The notes: generated by a model from the sequence alone, not told the origin. Counted from the first letter of the stretch, positions 1 to 8,647 are shown. The stretch is DNA of 64,000 nt from Pseudomonas anatoliensis (GCF_017976235.1 NZ_JACVHC010000001.1:558001-622000), one strand, 5' to 3'. Numbers and translations: made by a program.

Positions 1-579
1 GAAGCTCATCGCCGAGAGCATGGTGAGCACCACGACCATGCCGAAAAACAGGATGCCCATACGCGGTTCGATATCGCCCAGCGCCTGGAATTTCACCAGC
101 GCCGCGACCAGGGCAACCACCAGTACGTCGAGCATCGACCAATAGCCGATCAACTCGACAAATCGAAACAGCTTCGAGCGCTCCCGACGCGCCCAGCCAC
201 TGTCACGCTGCACGGTGATCAGCAGCAGCGTCAGGGCGCCGAACTTGACGCCCGGCACGGCAATACTGGCGATGAAGATGATCAGCGCGATGTCCCACGC
301 GCCGTGCTGCCAGAACTCCAGCACGCCGCTCATGATCGTGCTGTCGGCGCCGCTGCCCAGCATCGTGGTGTTCATCACCGGCAGCAAGTTGGCCGGCACG
401 TAAAACACCAGTGCGGCAATCAGATAGGCCCAGGTACGGGTGAGCGAATTGGTTTTGCGCCGGTGCAGCGGGGCATCACAGCGCGGGCACTCATGGGGTT
501 CGTCGGTCATGTCGCAGGCCAGGCCGCAACTGTGGCACAGGCACAGGTTGAGCTCGCTGGCGGTCGCCGGTCGCTTCAT
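1..579 (-). CDS. PqiA-family integral membrane protein, partial
   Basis: The gene starts at 579 and runs off the left edge, so 193 codons are visible. The N-terminus has a rubredoxin-like zinc ribbon with paired cysteines (CHSCG, then CPRCDAPL), followed by several hydrophobic segments with the PqiA-family run VPANLLPVMNT. PqiA-like proteins are inner-membrane partners of MCE-domain proteins (PqiB type) in intermembrane lipid traffic. Its ATG overlaps the TGA of the upstream pqiA-like gene by 4 bases (TCAT at 576-579), so the two are translationally coupled. A pqiB-like gene would be expected beyond the edge but cannot be seen. Confidence 0.85.
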   Translation of the reverse strand, partial: MKRPATASELNLCLCHSCGLACDMTDEPHECPRCDAPLHRRKTNSLTRTWAYLIAALVFYVPANLLPVMNTTMLGSGADSTIMSGVLEFWQHGAWDIALIIFIASIAVPGVKFGALTLLLITVQRDSGWARRERSKLFRFVELIGYWSMLDVLVVALVAALVKFQALGDIEPRMGILFFGMVVVLTMLSAMSF

Positions 580-1172
580 AAGATGTCCCAGAGTTCACGG
601 ATGTCTCGGCCGGCAATGCGGATCATCATCAGGCTCAGCACGGCCAGGGCGAACAGGCCGATACCGGGCAGCACATCAAGCATCCCGGCCAGTTTGAACA
701 CGGCGACCATCGCTCCGAGCAAACACACTTCCAGCATGCTCCACGGGCGCAGCGTTTCCAGCCAGCGCATACAGACCTTGAAGCCTGGCGCGCGTCGGGA
801 TGAAAGGGCGAAACTCAGCACCCAGATCAGCAGCACCAACTGAAACGCCGGGGCAATAATGATCGAAATTGCGGCCACCATCGCCATGAACGTGATCGGC
901 CCCTGGTTCAGGGCGAGCACCGAATCCCACAGTGTCGCGCTATTTTTCAGGCCTTTGAGGCTGATGCTCATCACCGGATAGAAATTGGCGAACAGCCACA
1001 GCATCGCCGCCGTGAACGTCAGGGCCAGACGCTGCTCAACGGTCAGTCCGTTGAAGCGCTCGAGTACCCCGCCGCAGCGTACGCATAGGGATTTCTGATG
1101 TTTGCCGAGCACGGCTTTTTCATACACGCAATCGCAGTGCTCGCAGATGATCAGTTGTTCGGGGGCGATCAT
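576..1172 (-). CDS. PqiA-family integral membrane protein
   Basis: A 198-residue protein with an N-terminal zinc ribbon (CEHCDCVYEK...CVRCGG) and four hydrophobic segments. The family motif FANFYPVMSISLKG follows the ribbon. I chose the ATG at 1172 because it places the ribbon close to the N-terminus; an in-frame GTG at 1202 would add ten residues and cannot be excluded, as neither start has a strong ribosome-binding site. Together with the next gene it forms the split PqiA pair common in pseudomonads, probably serving an MCE transport complex in the envelope. The pathway role is family knowledge, not read from this sequence. Confidence 0.85.
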   Translation of the reverse strand: MIAPEQLIICEHCDCVYEKAVLGKHQKSLCVRCGGVLERFNGLTVEQRLALTFTAAMLWLFANFYPVMSISLKGLKNSATLWDSVLALNQGPITFMAMVAAISIIIAPAFQLVLLIWVLSFALSSRRAPGFKVCMRWLETLRPWSMLEVCLLGAMVAVFKLAGMLDVLPGIGLFALAVLSLMMIRIAGRDIRELWDIL

Positions 1173-1297
1173 GAAAAGCGCTCGAGTCAGGGACCTGATC
1201 ACTATAGACGCTCATCCAGCGGGATCTGCCGGTTTTTGACAATCGAAAAACCTCGAACGGTGCTGCTCACTGATTTTCAGACCTGAAATACAAAAAA

Positions 1298-1386
1298 TGC
1301 AGGAGTGAGCCTGCTCACGATAGCGCAGTCTCAGCCAGTCAAATGTTCACTGACACTCCCTCATCGCGAGCAGGCTCACTCCTGCA
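1298..1386. repeat. REP pair (GGAGTGAGCCTGCTC family)
   Basis: Two inverted copies of a GGAGTGAGCCTGCTCacgatag / catcgcgaGCAGGCTCACTCC unit flank a short spacer, giving a REP doublet. It lies just past the 3' end of sad. The same family recurs at 12405, 36452 and 39826. Confidence 0.85.
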
Positions 1387-1406
1387 GTGGTTTTGTGGTG
1401 TCTGGA

Positions 1407-2798
1407 TTATTTACGATCCAGCCACACGGTCTGCGCGTTGCAGAACTCGCGAACGCCGAAGTGCGACAGTTCACGGCCAAACCCACTCTTCTTCACACCA
1501 CCGAAGGTCACGCGTGGGTCGCTGGCGGAATAACCGTTGATGAATACCCCGCCGGTTTCCAGCTCGCTGGTCAGTTGCTGTGCCAGTTGCACATTGGCGG
1601 TGTAGATCGTCGCGGTCAGACCGAATTCGCTGTCGTTTGCCAACGCGACGGCATGCGCGCAATCGCGGGCGGTGATGATCGAGGCGACCGGGCCGAACAG
1701 TTCCTGTTTGAACGAGGTCATGCGATCGGTGACGTCGGCCAGTACGGTCGGTTCGTAGTAGTTGCCAGCCCCAGCGGTTTTGCCGCCGCCGAGCAACAGG
1801 GTCGCACCTTCTTCGAGGGTGTCGCGCACTTGCTGATCGAGTTCATCACGCAGATCAAAACGCGCCATCGGCCCGATGTAAGTATCGGCAGACAGCGGAT
1901 CACCCACTTTCAGCTTGCGCGTCGCTTCAACGAATTTGCGGGTGAATTCTTCAACGACGCCTTCTTCGATGATCAGACGCTTGGCCGCCGCGCAGACCTG
2001 GCCGGAGTTCTGGTAGCGACCGATCACCGCGGCCTGAACGGCTTCGTCGAGATTGGCGTCATTGAGCACGATAAACGGATCAGATCCGCCCAACTCCAGC
2101 ACGCATTTCTTCAGCGCGGCACCTGCCTGAGCGCCGATGGCCATGCCAGCGCGGACGCTGCCGGTCAGCGTAACGGCAGCAATGCGCGGGTCGGCGATGG
2201 CGCTGGAGACGCCTTCGGTAGTGACGTTGATCACTTCAAACACGCCGGGGGCAAAGCCTGCGCGGGTAAACGCATCGCGCAGCAAATAAGCGCTGCCCAT
2301 CACGTTAGGCGCATGCTTTAGGACGTAGGTATTGCCGGCGATCAGCGTTGGGACGGCACCTCGCAGCACTTGCCAGATCGGGAAGTTCCACGGCATCACG
2401 GCGAGGATCGGGCCGAGTGGGCGGTATTCGATGCGCGCCTTGCCGTCTTCAACCTGAGTCGCTTCAGCATCGAGCATGGCCGGGCCATGTTCGGCGTACC
2501 ACTCGCAGAGCTTCGCGCATTTTTCGATTTCACCGCGGGCCTGGGCGATGGGTTTGCCCATTTCCAGGGTGATCATGGTGGCCATGGCCTCAGCGGTTTC
2601 ACGCAGTGCACCGGCGAGGGCGGTCAGAGCGCGAGAGCGATCTTGCAGCGGCTTGCGTTTCCACTTGCCGAAGCCGAAGGCGGCGCGGGTCAGCGCGGCA
2701 TCGAGGGCTTCTGCGGATTCAAACGCGTAGTGGCCGATCTGCTCGCCGGTGGCGGGGTTGATCGAAATGGCGTGGGTCTGGCTGGAAATCTGGCTCAT
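1407..2798 (-). CDS. sad: NAD-dependent succinate semialdehyde dehydrogenase, Sad/YneI type
   Basis: A 463-residue aldehyde dehydrogenase, the size of E. coli Sad/YneI. It carries the ALDH glutamate motif LELGGSDPF and the catalytic cysteine in SGQVCAAAK; the PWNFPIWQ stretch is typical of the group. It should oxidise succinate semialdehyde to succinate, the last step of putrescine/GABA breakdown. The divergent neighbour at 2903 closely resembles E. coli PtrR (YneJ), and sad/ptrR is the known E. coli arrangement, which supports the call. The product of the ring-cleavage cluster downstream (7.4-31.6 kb) may also be succinate semialdehyde, so this enzyme could serve both; that link is inference. 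Confidence 0.9.
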   Translation of the reverse strand: MSQISSQTHAISINPATGEQIGHYAFESAEALDAALTRAAFGFGKWKRKPLQDRSRALTALAGALRETAEAMATMITLEMGKPIAQARGEIEKCAKLCEWYAEHGPAMLDAEATQVEDGKARIEYRPLGPILAVMPWNFPIWQVLRGAVPTLIAGNTYVLKHAPNVMGSAYLLRDAFTRAGFAPGVFEVINVTTEGVSSAIADPRIAAVTLTGSVRAGMAIGAQAGAALKKCVLELGGSDPFIVLNDANLDEAVQAAVIGRYQNSGQVCAAAKRLIIEEGVVEEFTRKFVEATRKLKVGDPLSADTYIGPMARFDLRDELDQQVRDTLEEGATLLLGGGKTAGAGNYYEPTVLADVTDRMTSFKQELFGPVASIITARDCAHAVALANDSEFGLTATIYTANVQLAQQLTSELETGGVFINGYSASDPRVTFGGVKKSGFGRELSHFGVREFCNAQTVWLDRK

Positions 2799-2902
2799 GG
2801 CTGTCGTCCTGCGTGTTCAAAGGATGGAGCTAGAGTAGGGTGGTGTTTGTTTTCTGGAAACTGAATAATAAAGATCGTTTCTTTCACGATTAGAGAATGA
2901 CT

Positions 2903-3781
2903 ATGGATCTGGTGCAGCTGGAAATCTTCAAAGCCGTTGCCGAACACGGCAGCATCAGCGCCGCCGCCGCGCAGATCCATCGCGTGCCGTCGAACCTGAC
3001 CACGCGAATCAAACAGCTTGAGCAGGACTTGGGCGTCGATCTGTTTATTCGTGAGAAAAGCCGTTTGCGCCTGTCGCCGGCCGGTTGGAGTTTTCTTGAA
3101 TACGCACGGCGCATTCTCGATCTGGTGCAAGAGGCTCGGGCCACGGTTGCGGGTGAAGAACCGCAGGGCGCGTTTCCTCTGGGTTCGCTGGAAAGTACGG
3201 CCGCAGTGCGCATCCCTGAGCTGCTGGCGGCGTATAACCAGTTGCACCCGAAAGTCGACCTGGACCTGTCCACCGGGCCGTCCGGGACAATGATCGATGG
3301 CGTGCTATCCGGGCGTCTGGCCGCTGCATTTGTCGACGGCCCGGTGTTACATCCGGCTCTGGAGGGCGTGCCGGCGTTTGAAGAGGAAATGGTCATCATC
3401 GCACCGCTCAATCACCTGCCAGTTCAGCGCGCGGCGGATGTGAATGGCGAGAGCATCTATGCGTTTCGCTCCAACTGCTCCTACCGTCACCATTTCGAAA
3501 AATGGTTCAGCACCGACGCCGCCGTACCCGGCAAGATCTTCGAAATGGAGTCCTATCACGGCATGCTCGCCTGCGTCAGTGCTGGCGCAGGCCTGGCGCT
3601 GATGCCACGCAAAATGCTGCAAAGCATGCCTGGCAGCGCGACAGTGAGTGTCTGGCCGCTGACGGCAGATTTTCGCTACCTGACCACTTGGCTGGTGTGG
3701 CGGCGGGGCACGGTGTCGCGCAGTTTGAGCATGTTCGTGCGCTTGCTTGAAGAGCGCGGTGTGGTGCGTGCCGAAGAGTAA
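2903..3781 (+). CDS. ptrR: LysR-family regulator, PtrR (YneJ)-like
   Basis: A 292-residue LysR-type regulator: N-terminal winged helix (residues 1-60, with the motif [15 protein letters not shown]) and a substrate-binding effector domain (about 85-285). Motifs such as [21 protein letters not shown] and [12 protein letters not shown] match what I recall of E. coli PtrR, the putrescine-utilisation regulator divergent from sad. I chose the ATG at 2903 because an AGAGA sits six bases upstream and it gives the E. coli length; an ATG two codons earlier lacks a site. It probably controls the divergent sad gene through the 104-base intergenic region. Confidence 0.88.
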   Translation: MDLVQLEIFKAVAEHGSISAAAAQIHRVPSNLTTRIKQLEQDLGVDLFIREKSRLRLSPAGWSFLEYARRILDLVQEARATVAGEEPQGAFPLGSLESTAAVRIPELLAAYNQLHPKVDLDLSTGPSGTMIDGVLSGRLAAAFVDGPVLHPALEGVPAFEEEMVIIAPLNHLPVQRAADVNGESIYAFRSNCSYRHHFEKWFSTDAAVPGKIFEMESYHGMLACVSAGAGLALMPRKMLQSMPGSATVSVWPLTADFRYLTTWLVWRRGTVSRSLSMFVRLLEERGVVRAEE

Positions 3782-3876
3782 TTGGCACTGTGTGTGAGTG
3801 TGGTTTTTGGCACAAGCCATCGGCGATGGTCGCGAGAGTTTCCACGCATACGACCCGTGTCAAATACCGGATCGGC

Positions 3877-4515
3877 TCATTGCGCTTCACCGTGTGGGTT
3901 GAGGTTGGCGATCAGTTCGTCGGTGCTGGCGATGACATGGGCGAAGGTCGGGCCGTTGAGTTCGTGAGCGGCGTGCATCATTTCCGCTTTGAATGCGGCG
4001 GTGGCATCGCGCAGCAGGGTGACGTGATAGCCCAGTTCAGAAGCATAGCGGGCGGTGGCCTCGATGCAGGTGTTGGCCAGCAGACCGGCGATGATCACGT
4101 GAGTGATGCCTTTTTGTTTCAGGCGAAAATCCAGGTCAGTGTTGGCGAAACCACTGGAGCCCCAATGTTCCTGAACGACGATGTCGCCTTCCTGCGGCGC
4201 GAAGTCCGGATGCCATTCACCGCCCCATTCGCCACGGGCAAAATGGTGCATGTGCATGATCTTGCATTGGGTCGGCGTGGGGTGATCCCAGTTTTCGTAA
4301 TCGCCTTTTTCCCAGCGATGATGGGGAACGATGACTACTGGAATTTGCAGGCCGCGCACGGCGCGGTCGAGTTTGCGCAGGTTGTCGAGTAAACCGTTCT
4401 GTTCGGCCATCGGTTTGATCAGCGGGAAGACCTTGCCGCCCTCCGAGAGAAAATCGTTGTACGGATCGACCAATAAGTAAGCGGTTCTGTCTAGCGGATA
4501 GCGAGGTTGCAACAT
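3877..4515 (-). CDS. cysteine hydrolase, isochorismatase-like fold
   Basis: A 212-residue isochorismatase-like hydrolase. The usual catalytic triad is visible: Asp in LVDPYNDF, a Lys in the middle (region HPTPTQCK), and Cys in AGLLANTCIEATAR. The substrate cannot be told; family members hydrolyse amides such as nicotinamide or N-carbamoyl compounds, or isochorismate. I start it at the ATG at 4515, which has GGAG about ten bases upstream; the longer frame to 4533 would need a TTG. It is divergent from the HxlR regulator at 4615, which most likely controls it. Confidence 0.82.
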   Translation of the reverse strand: MLQPRYPLDRTAYLLVDPYNDFLSEGGKVFPLIKPMAEQNGLLDNLRKLDRAVRGLQIPVVIVPHHRWEKGDYENWDHPTPTQCKIMHMHHFARGEWGGEWHPDFAPQEGDIVVQEHWGSSGFANTDLDFRLKQKGITHVIIAGLLANTCIEATARYASELGYHVTLLRDATAAFKAEMMHAAHELNGPTFAHVIASTDELIANLNPHGEAQ

Positions 4516-4576
4516 GACTGTTTGCTCCGGCAAAGAGATTGAACGGTGCGCAGGGCTTGTCCCGCTGCCATGTTGA

Positions 4577-4589
4577 TATGATAATCATA
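4577..4589. promoter_or_regulatory. palindromic candidate operator between hydrolase and HxlR gene
   Basis: TATGATAATCATA is a 13-base perfect palindrome (six-base arms, one central base) in the 99-base divergent intergenic region. Its place suggests a binding site of the HxlR regulator acting on both genes. Inference from position and symmetry only. Confidence 0.4.
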
Positions 4590-4614
4590 GTAATGATGAA
4601 AGAGGCAAGCCCTG

Positions 4615-5112
4615 ATGGCAATAAACGATAGTCCGTCTGACACGCTGTGCCCGGTGGCGCGAGCGGAGGCAATCGTAGGCGACCGCTGGACCGTGCTGGT
4701 TTTGCGCGAGTTGTTTATGGGCAGCCATCGCTATGACGAGATCCAGGCGCAAACCGCTGGCACCCCGCAGATGGTCGCCTCCCGTCTGAAAAATCTGGAG
4801 GCAGACGGGTTGGTCGAGCGTCGTTTGTACAACGAGCGGCCAAAACGCTACGAGTACCACCTCACCGCGAAAGGCGAGGCGTTTTATCCGGTGTTGATTG
4901 CGTTGCGGGCGTGGGGAGAAACCTGGTGCAAGGCACCGGAAGAGGGAGTGGCAGTCAACATGACCCACAAAACCTGTGATCACGACGCAGGTTTGGGCCC
5001 GCTATGCGATCACTGCGGCGAACCTCTGCGGCGCGCAGACCTGATCAGCCAACCGCGAGAAGCCTACGCCGCCGAACGGCAGGCGCGGCGTGAGGCGTTC
5101 AAGGCGAAATAG
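4615..5112 (+). CDS. HxlR-family transcriptional regulator with C-terminal cysteine cluster
   Basis: A 165-residue HxlR-type winged-helix protein. The family signature is intact: CPVARAEAIVGDRWTVLVLRELF, then the YDEIQAQTAGTPQMVASRLKNLE recognition region and the KRYEYHLTAKGEAFYPVL wing. After the usual domain there is a tail with a Cys/His cluster (TCDHDAGLGPLCDHCGEP, about residues 121-138) resembling a metal or redox site. GAGG lies about eight bases before the ATG. It is divergent from the cysteine hydrolase, its likely target. Confidence 0.88.
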   Translation: MAINDSPSDTLCPVARAEAIVGDRWTVLVLRELFMGSHRYDEIQAQTAGTPQMVASRLKNLEADGLVERRLYNERPKRYEYHLTAKGEAFYPVLIALRAWGETWCKAPEEGVAVNMTHKTCDHDAGLGPLCDHCGEPLRRADLISQPREAYAAERQARREAFKAK

Positions 5113-5118
5113 CGTTGA

Positions 5119-5742
5119 TCACGGCGTGCCGTTGCGACCGTAAAGCAGGTAACCGGGACGCTGACTCAAGCGCTCGTAATAGGCATTTACCGCTGGCAGG
5201 TGCGGATGCGCGAGTGGCGTCTCGAACCAGCGATTGACTGACAAGCCAATCGGGATGTCGGCGAGGGAAAACTGCTCGCCGCTGACATAGGCGCCGGTTT
5301 TCTCCAGTTGCCGGTCGAGGATTTCCATGTTGCGCGACCAGTCTCGGCAGCCGGCGGCCAATGCGCCTGGGTCTTGATAATCCGGTGACTTGCGTACCAG
5401 CGACATGAGCGGATACGACCACGAGCGGTTCAGCTCCGAAGGCTGCCAGTCCAGCCACTGATCGATGCGCGCACGCTCGCGCGCATCAGTCGGGTAAAGG
5501 TGCGAACCGTCATAACGCGCTACCAGATAGCGAATGATCGAATTGGATTCCCACAGGGTGAAATCGCCGTCCTGAATCACCGGCACCATGGCGCAGGGAT
5601 TGAGTGCGAGAAATTCAGGTGTGTCGGTGGATTTGAAGCCCGAGCCCCAATCTTCACGCTCGAACGGGATCTGCAGTTCGGCGCAGGTCCACAGCACTTT
5701 GCGCACGTTGATTGATGAAGCCTTGCCCAGAATTCGCAGCAT
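5119..5742 (-). CDS. glutathione S-transferase family protein
   Basis: A 207-residue two-domain GST. The N-terminal thioredoxin-like part has SSINVRKVLWTCAEL (the likely glutathione-activating serine near residue 9) and the cis-proline/glutathione site AMVPVIQDGDFTLWESNSIIRYL. The C-terminal helical domain has the N-capping motif GEQFSLADIPIG. The start at 5742 has a GGGAGAGGGA site; the frame runs on upstream to 5937 but without family similarity. It is a single gene ending seven bases from the convergent HxlR gene. The substrate is unknown. Confidence 0.87.
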   Translation of the reverse strand: MLRILGKASSINVRKVLWTCAELQIPFEREDWGSGFKSTDTPEFLALNPCAMVPVIQDGDFTLWESNSIIRYLVARYDGSHLYPTDARERARIDQWLDWQPSELNRSWSYPLMSLVRKSPDYQDPGALAAGCRDWSRNMEILDRQLEKTGAYVSGEQFSLADIPIGLSVNRWFETPLAHPHLPAVNAYYERLSQRPGYLLYGRNGTP

Positions 5743-5848
5743 TGGATGTCCCTCTCCCGGTATTTGTAGACCGTCAACAAATACCACAGCGCAATGCAGA
5801 AGGCCCGCATGACGCGATGCTGTTTCACTTGAGAATGAAGCTTTGATT

Positions 5849-5876
5849 GTGGCGAGGAAGCTTGCTCCCTCGCCAC
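5849..5876. repeat. short inverted repeat, REP-like
   Basis: GTGGCGAGGAAGC facing GCTCCCTCGCCAC forms a single hairpin between the GST start and the end of the arylesterase gene. It resembles the P. fluorescens REP families but occurs as a single unit. Confidence 0.6.
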
Positions 5877-5905
5877 AGGTTAGTGTCAGGTTTGATTGAC
5901 CTGGG

Positions 5906-6724
5906 TTATCGGCTGAGGAACGCCAACAAATCCTCATTCAACGCCTGCGCATGCGTCACTGCAAAACCATGCGGTGCGCCGGCATAGACCTTGAGTTCAG
6001 CCCCTTTGATCTGCGCGGCGGCCTGTTTGCCGGTGGTTTCGAACGGCACGATCTGGTCGCCGTCGCCATGAATCACCAGCGTCGGCACATCGATCTTCGC
6101 CATGTCCGGGCGGAAGTCGGTTTCCGAGAAGGCAGTCACGCAGTCCACGGTGCCTTTGAGCGACGCCAGCAGGGCGACGTTCAGGGTTTGCGTCAGCACG
6201 CCATCGGAGACGGTCTGGCCCTGATTGGTGCCATAGAACGGCGCGGCAAAATCAGCGATGAACTGCGCGCGATCTTTCAGCAGACCGGCCTTGATGCCAT
6301 CGAACACCGACGTGTCTACGCCCTGCGGGAAGTCGGCTTTCTTGCCGAACAGCGGCGTCACCGCGCCCAGCAATACCAACCCGGCAACGCGCTCGCTGCC
6401 GTGCCGGGCAATGTAGCGGCTGACATCGCCACCGCCCATGGAGAAACCCACCAGCGTCACTTCACGCAGATCCAGATGATTGATCAGTTGCGCGATGTCA
6501 TCGGCAAAGGTGTCGTAGTCGTAACCGGTCCACGGTTGATCGGAGCGACCGAAACCCCGGCGGTCGAAAGCGATGGTGCGATAGCCACGACTGCTCAGGT
6601 ATTCCATCTGGTATTCCCACATGTCGGCGTCCAGTGGCCAGCCGTGGCTGAACAGCACGGGCTTACCGCTGCCCCAGTCCTTGTAATAGATTTCGGTGCC
6701 GTCTTGTGCGGTGAACGTGCTCAT
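5906..6724 (-). CDS. alpha/beta-hydrolase, arylesterase / cofactor-free haloperoxidase type
   Basis: A 272-residue alpha/beta-hydrolase of the length and sequence type of the P. fluorescens arylesterase, also described as a non-heme chloroperoxidase. The nucleophile elbow GFSMGGGD contains the catalytic serine (about residue 95); the acid is in HGDGDQIVPF and the histidine in GAPHGFAVTH. The N-terminal TAQDGTEIYYKDWG is typical. I start it at the ATG at 6724, which begins MSTFTAQDG; the frame extends 13 codons further without support. The divergent HxlR gene and the palindrome between them suggest repression by that regulator. Confidence 0.88.
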   Translation of the reverse strand: MSTFTAQDGTEIYYKDWGSGKPVLFSHGWPLDADMWEYQMEYLSSRGYRTIAFDRRGFGRSDQPWTGYDYDTFADDIAQLINHLDLREVTLVGFSMGGGDVSRYIARHGSERVAGLVLLGAVTPLFGKKADFPQGVDTSVFDGIKAGLLKDRAQFIADFAAPFYGTNQGQTVSDGVLTQTLNVALLASLKGTVDCVTAFSETDFRPDMAKIDVPTLVIHGDGDQIVPFETTGKQAAAQIKGAELKVYAGAPHGFAVTHAQALNEDLLAFLSR

Positions 6725-6844
6725 GGAAACTCCTTGCGTCAGGGTTTTTCGAAGGGCGTGCATGGATTGCCGAAAAGGCAGCCTTCACTATCCACGCAAT
6801 CGCAACCGCTCACTTGTATGCAGGTGCTGGGTTGGATCTCCGCA

Positions 6845-6869
6845 TCAGGGTTGTATGATGCAACCCTGA
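6845..6869. promoter_or_regulatory. 25-base inverted repeat, candidate HxlR operator
   Basis: TCAGGGTTG and CAACCCTGA form perfect nine-base arms around a seven-base spacer, 40 bases before the HxlR start and 121 bases before the divergent arylesterase start. The size and place fit a dimeric winged-helix regulator site. Confidence 0.55.
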
Positions 6870-6908
6870 GCCACAAGGCCGATCACTGGTTTGAGGGAGT
6901 ACGTTGAC

Positions 6909-7358
6909 GTGAAGCGCAAAAGCCTGCAGGGCAATGCCTGCCCGGTTGCCCGGACACTGGACCTGATCGGTGACTGGTGGTCATTGCTGATCATCCGCGA
7001 TGCGCTGGAGGGCATACGCCGGTTCAGCGATTTTCAAAAGAATCTGGATATCGCCAAAAACATGCTCAGCGCCCGCCTCAAGGCGCTGGTGGAGCAGGGC
7101 ATCCTGCAAACGGTGCCGGCGGCCGATGGGGGCGCCTATAAGGAGTACGTGCTGACCGAGCGCGGCAAAGCCTTGCAGACCGTGATTGTCGCGCTGTCGC
7201 AATGGGGCGGTGAGTTTATGTACGAGCCGGGAGAGGCGGGATCGGTGATGGTCGATGCGAAGAATCGCCAACCGCTCTGCAAGCTTGAATTGAAGGCCGC
7301 GGACGGTCGCGTGTTGGCGGCGAACGAGGTAGCGACCCGGTTCGGCGTGGAGCACTGA
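6909..7358 (+). CDS. HxlR-family transcriptional regulator
   Basis: A 149-residue HxlR regulator with the signature CPVARTLDLIGDWWSLLIIRDAL and the recognition region FSDFQKNLDIAKNMLSARLKALV. GAGGGAG at 6893-6899 is correctly spaced for the GTG at 6909, so I prefer that start over the TTG at 6891. Unlike the HxlR protein at 4615 it has no cysteine-rich tail. It is divergent from the arylesterase gene, its probable target. Confidence 0.85.
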   Translation: MKRKSLQGNACPVARTLDLIGDWWSLLIIRDALEGIRRFSDFQKNLDIAKNMLSARLKALVEQGILQTVPAADGGAYKEYVLTERGKALQTVIVALSQWGGEFMYEPGEAGSVMVDAKNRQPLCKLELKAADGRVLAANEVATRFGVEH

Positions 7359-7390
7359 AAAACCGTCGTTACCAGCGTCTTCGACGGAGT

Positions 7391-7428
7391 AGAAGGGGAG
7401 CGTTCATCCTGATGAATTCTCCCCTTTT
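7391..7428 (+). terminator. rho-independent terminator after HxlR gene
   Basis: GAAGGGGAG pairs with CTCCCCTTTTC around a loop of about 16 bases, followed by a short T-run. It lies between the convergent HxlR and LLM oxidoreductase genes and could serve the + strand. Confidence 0.5.
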
Positions 7429-7452
7429 CAGTTCTGGTTTTCTGCCAGGTTT

Positions 7453-8496
7453 TCAGCGAAACGCCGGCACCACATGCTTGATAAACAACGCCAACGACTT
7501 CTTCTTCTCTTCATGCGGCAAGCTGTTGTCACACCAAAAACTGAACTCATCCACCCCCAGTTCCTGGTAGTACTTGATCCGCGGAATGATCTCTTCTGGC
7601 GTACCGATCATCGCCGTCTTGTGCAGACTCTCCAGTTCAAACTCTGGACGCCCGGCAAACTTCTCTTCCGGGCTCGGGGCGAGGAAGCCATTGACCGGCG
7701 TTTCCTTGTTGCCAAACCAAGCATCAAACGTGCGGTAAAAACGCGAGATCGCTTTAGCGCCGACTTTCCAGCCCTCAGGATCGTCTGCGGTGTGCACGTG
7801 GGTATGACGCAGCACCATCAATTGCGGGCGCGGTACATCTGGGTTGTTGTCCAGCGCGGTCTGGAATTTGTTCTTCAGGTCGAGCACTTCTTCATCGCCC
7901 TTCATCAAAGGCGTGACCATCACGTTGCAGCCGTTGGCGACGGCGAAGTTGTGCGAGTCCGGGTCACGGGCGGCGATCCACATCGGTGGATTGGGCTTCT
8001 GGATCGGTTTCGGCACGCTGGTGGAGGTGGGGAATTTCCAGATGTCGCCGTCGTGGGCGTAGTCGCCTTTCCATAGGGCGCGAACCACCGGGACCATTTC
8101 TCTAAGGGCCTGGCCGCCGCTTGATGCGGGCATGCCGCCGGCCATGCGGTCGAATTCAACCTGATAGGCACCGCGCGCCAGGCCCACTTCCATGCGGCCG
8201 TTGCTGATGACGTCGAGCAACGCGCATTCGCCGGCGACCCGCAGCGGATGCCAGAACGGCGCGATGATGGTGCCGGCGCCGAGGTGGATGGTGGTGGTTT
8301 TGGCCGCGAGGTAGGCGAGCAGCGGCATCGGGCTCGGCGAGATGGTGTATTCCATGGCGTGGTGTTCGCCGATCCACACGGTGCTGAAACCACCGGCCTC
8401 GGCCATCAGGGTCAGTTCGGTCAGGTCTTCGAACAGTTGGCGGTGGCTGACGCTTTCGTCCCAGCGTTCCATGTGTACGAACAGGGAAAATTTCAT
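7453..8496 (-). CDS. LLM-class flavin-dependent monooxygenase, candidate ring-cleaving oxygenase (TgnB-like)
   Basis: A 347-residue luciferase-like monooxygenase (TIM barrel). Visible motifs are GEHHAMEY, the flavin-binding region LGAGTIIAPFWHPLRVAGECALLD and GRMEVGLARGAYQVEFDRMAGG. Such enzymes need reduced flavin from a separate reductase, and a flavin reductase gene lies just upstream on the same strand. In the trigonelline pathway of Acinetobacter baylyi the oxygenase TgnB is of this class and works with reductase TgnA; the other enzymes of that route are also in this window, so I infer an N-methylpyridinium or related pyridine ring opening. Other substrates remain possible. GAGGAAACGTC precedes the ATG. 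Confidence 0.85.
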   Translation of the reverse strand: MKFSLFVHMERWDESVSHRQLFEDLTELTLMAEAGGFSTVWIGEHHAMEYTISPSPMPLLAYLAAKTTTIHLGAGTIIAPFWHPLRVAGECALLDVISNGRMEVGLARGAYQVEFDRMAGGMPASSGGQALREMVPVVRALWKGDYAHDGDIWKFPTSTSVPKPIQKPNPPMWIAARDPDSHNFAVANGCNVMVTPLMKGDEEVLDLKNKFQTALDNNPDVPRPQLMVLRHTHVHTADDPEGWKVGAKAISRFYRTFDAWFGNKETPVNGFLAPSPEEKFAGRPEFELESLHKTAMIGTPEEIIPRIKYYQELGVDEFSFWCDNSLPHEEKKKSLALFIKHVVPAFR

Positions 8497-8563
8497 GACG
8501 TTTCCTCGGATCTTTTTGTTGTGGCTACAAAATTTTGGGCCATCGCTAGCTCACGGCGAACTC

Positions 8564-8647
8564 TGTAGGAGCTGCCGAAGGCTGCGATCTTTTGATTTTG
8601 CTTTAAAGACCAGATCAAAAGATCGCAGCCTGCGGCAGCTCCTACAA
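8564..8647. repeat. REP pair (TGTAGGAGCTGCCGAAGGCTGCGATC family)
   Basis: Inverted copies of a unit reading TGTAGGAGCTGCCG...GATCTTTTGAT form a long imperfect hairpin between the flavin reductase and LLM monooxygenase genes. It may act as an mRNA-stabilising or processing element within this operon. The family recurs at 15508, 20207, 26113, 28035, 31727, 35502, 44526, 50900 and 57968. Confidence 0.85.

Noticed and set aside
1298..1386. Repeats that might suggest a CRISPR array
   Set aside because: Here and elsewhere in the window they come as inverted pairs of REP families scattered between genes, not as evenly spaced direct repeats, and no cas genes are present.
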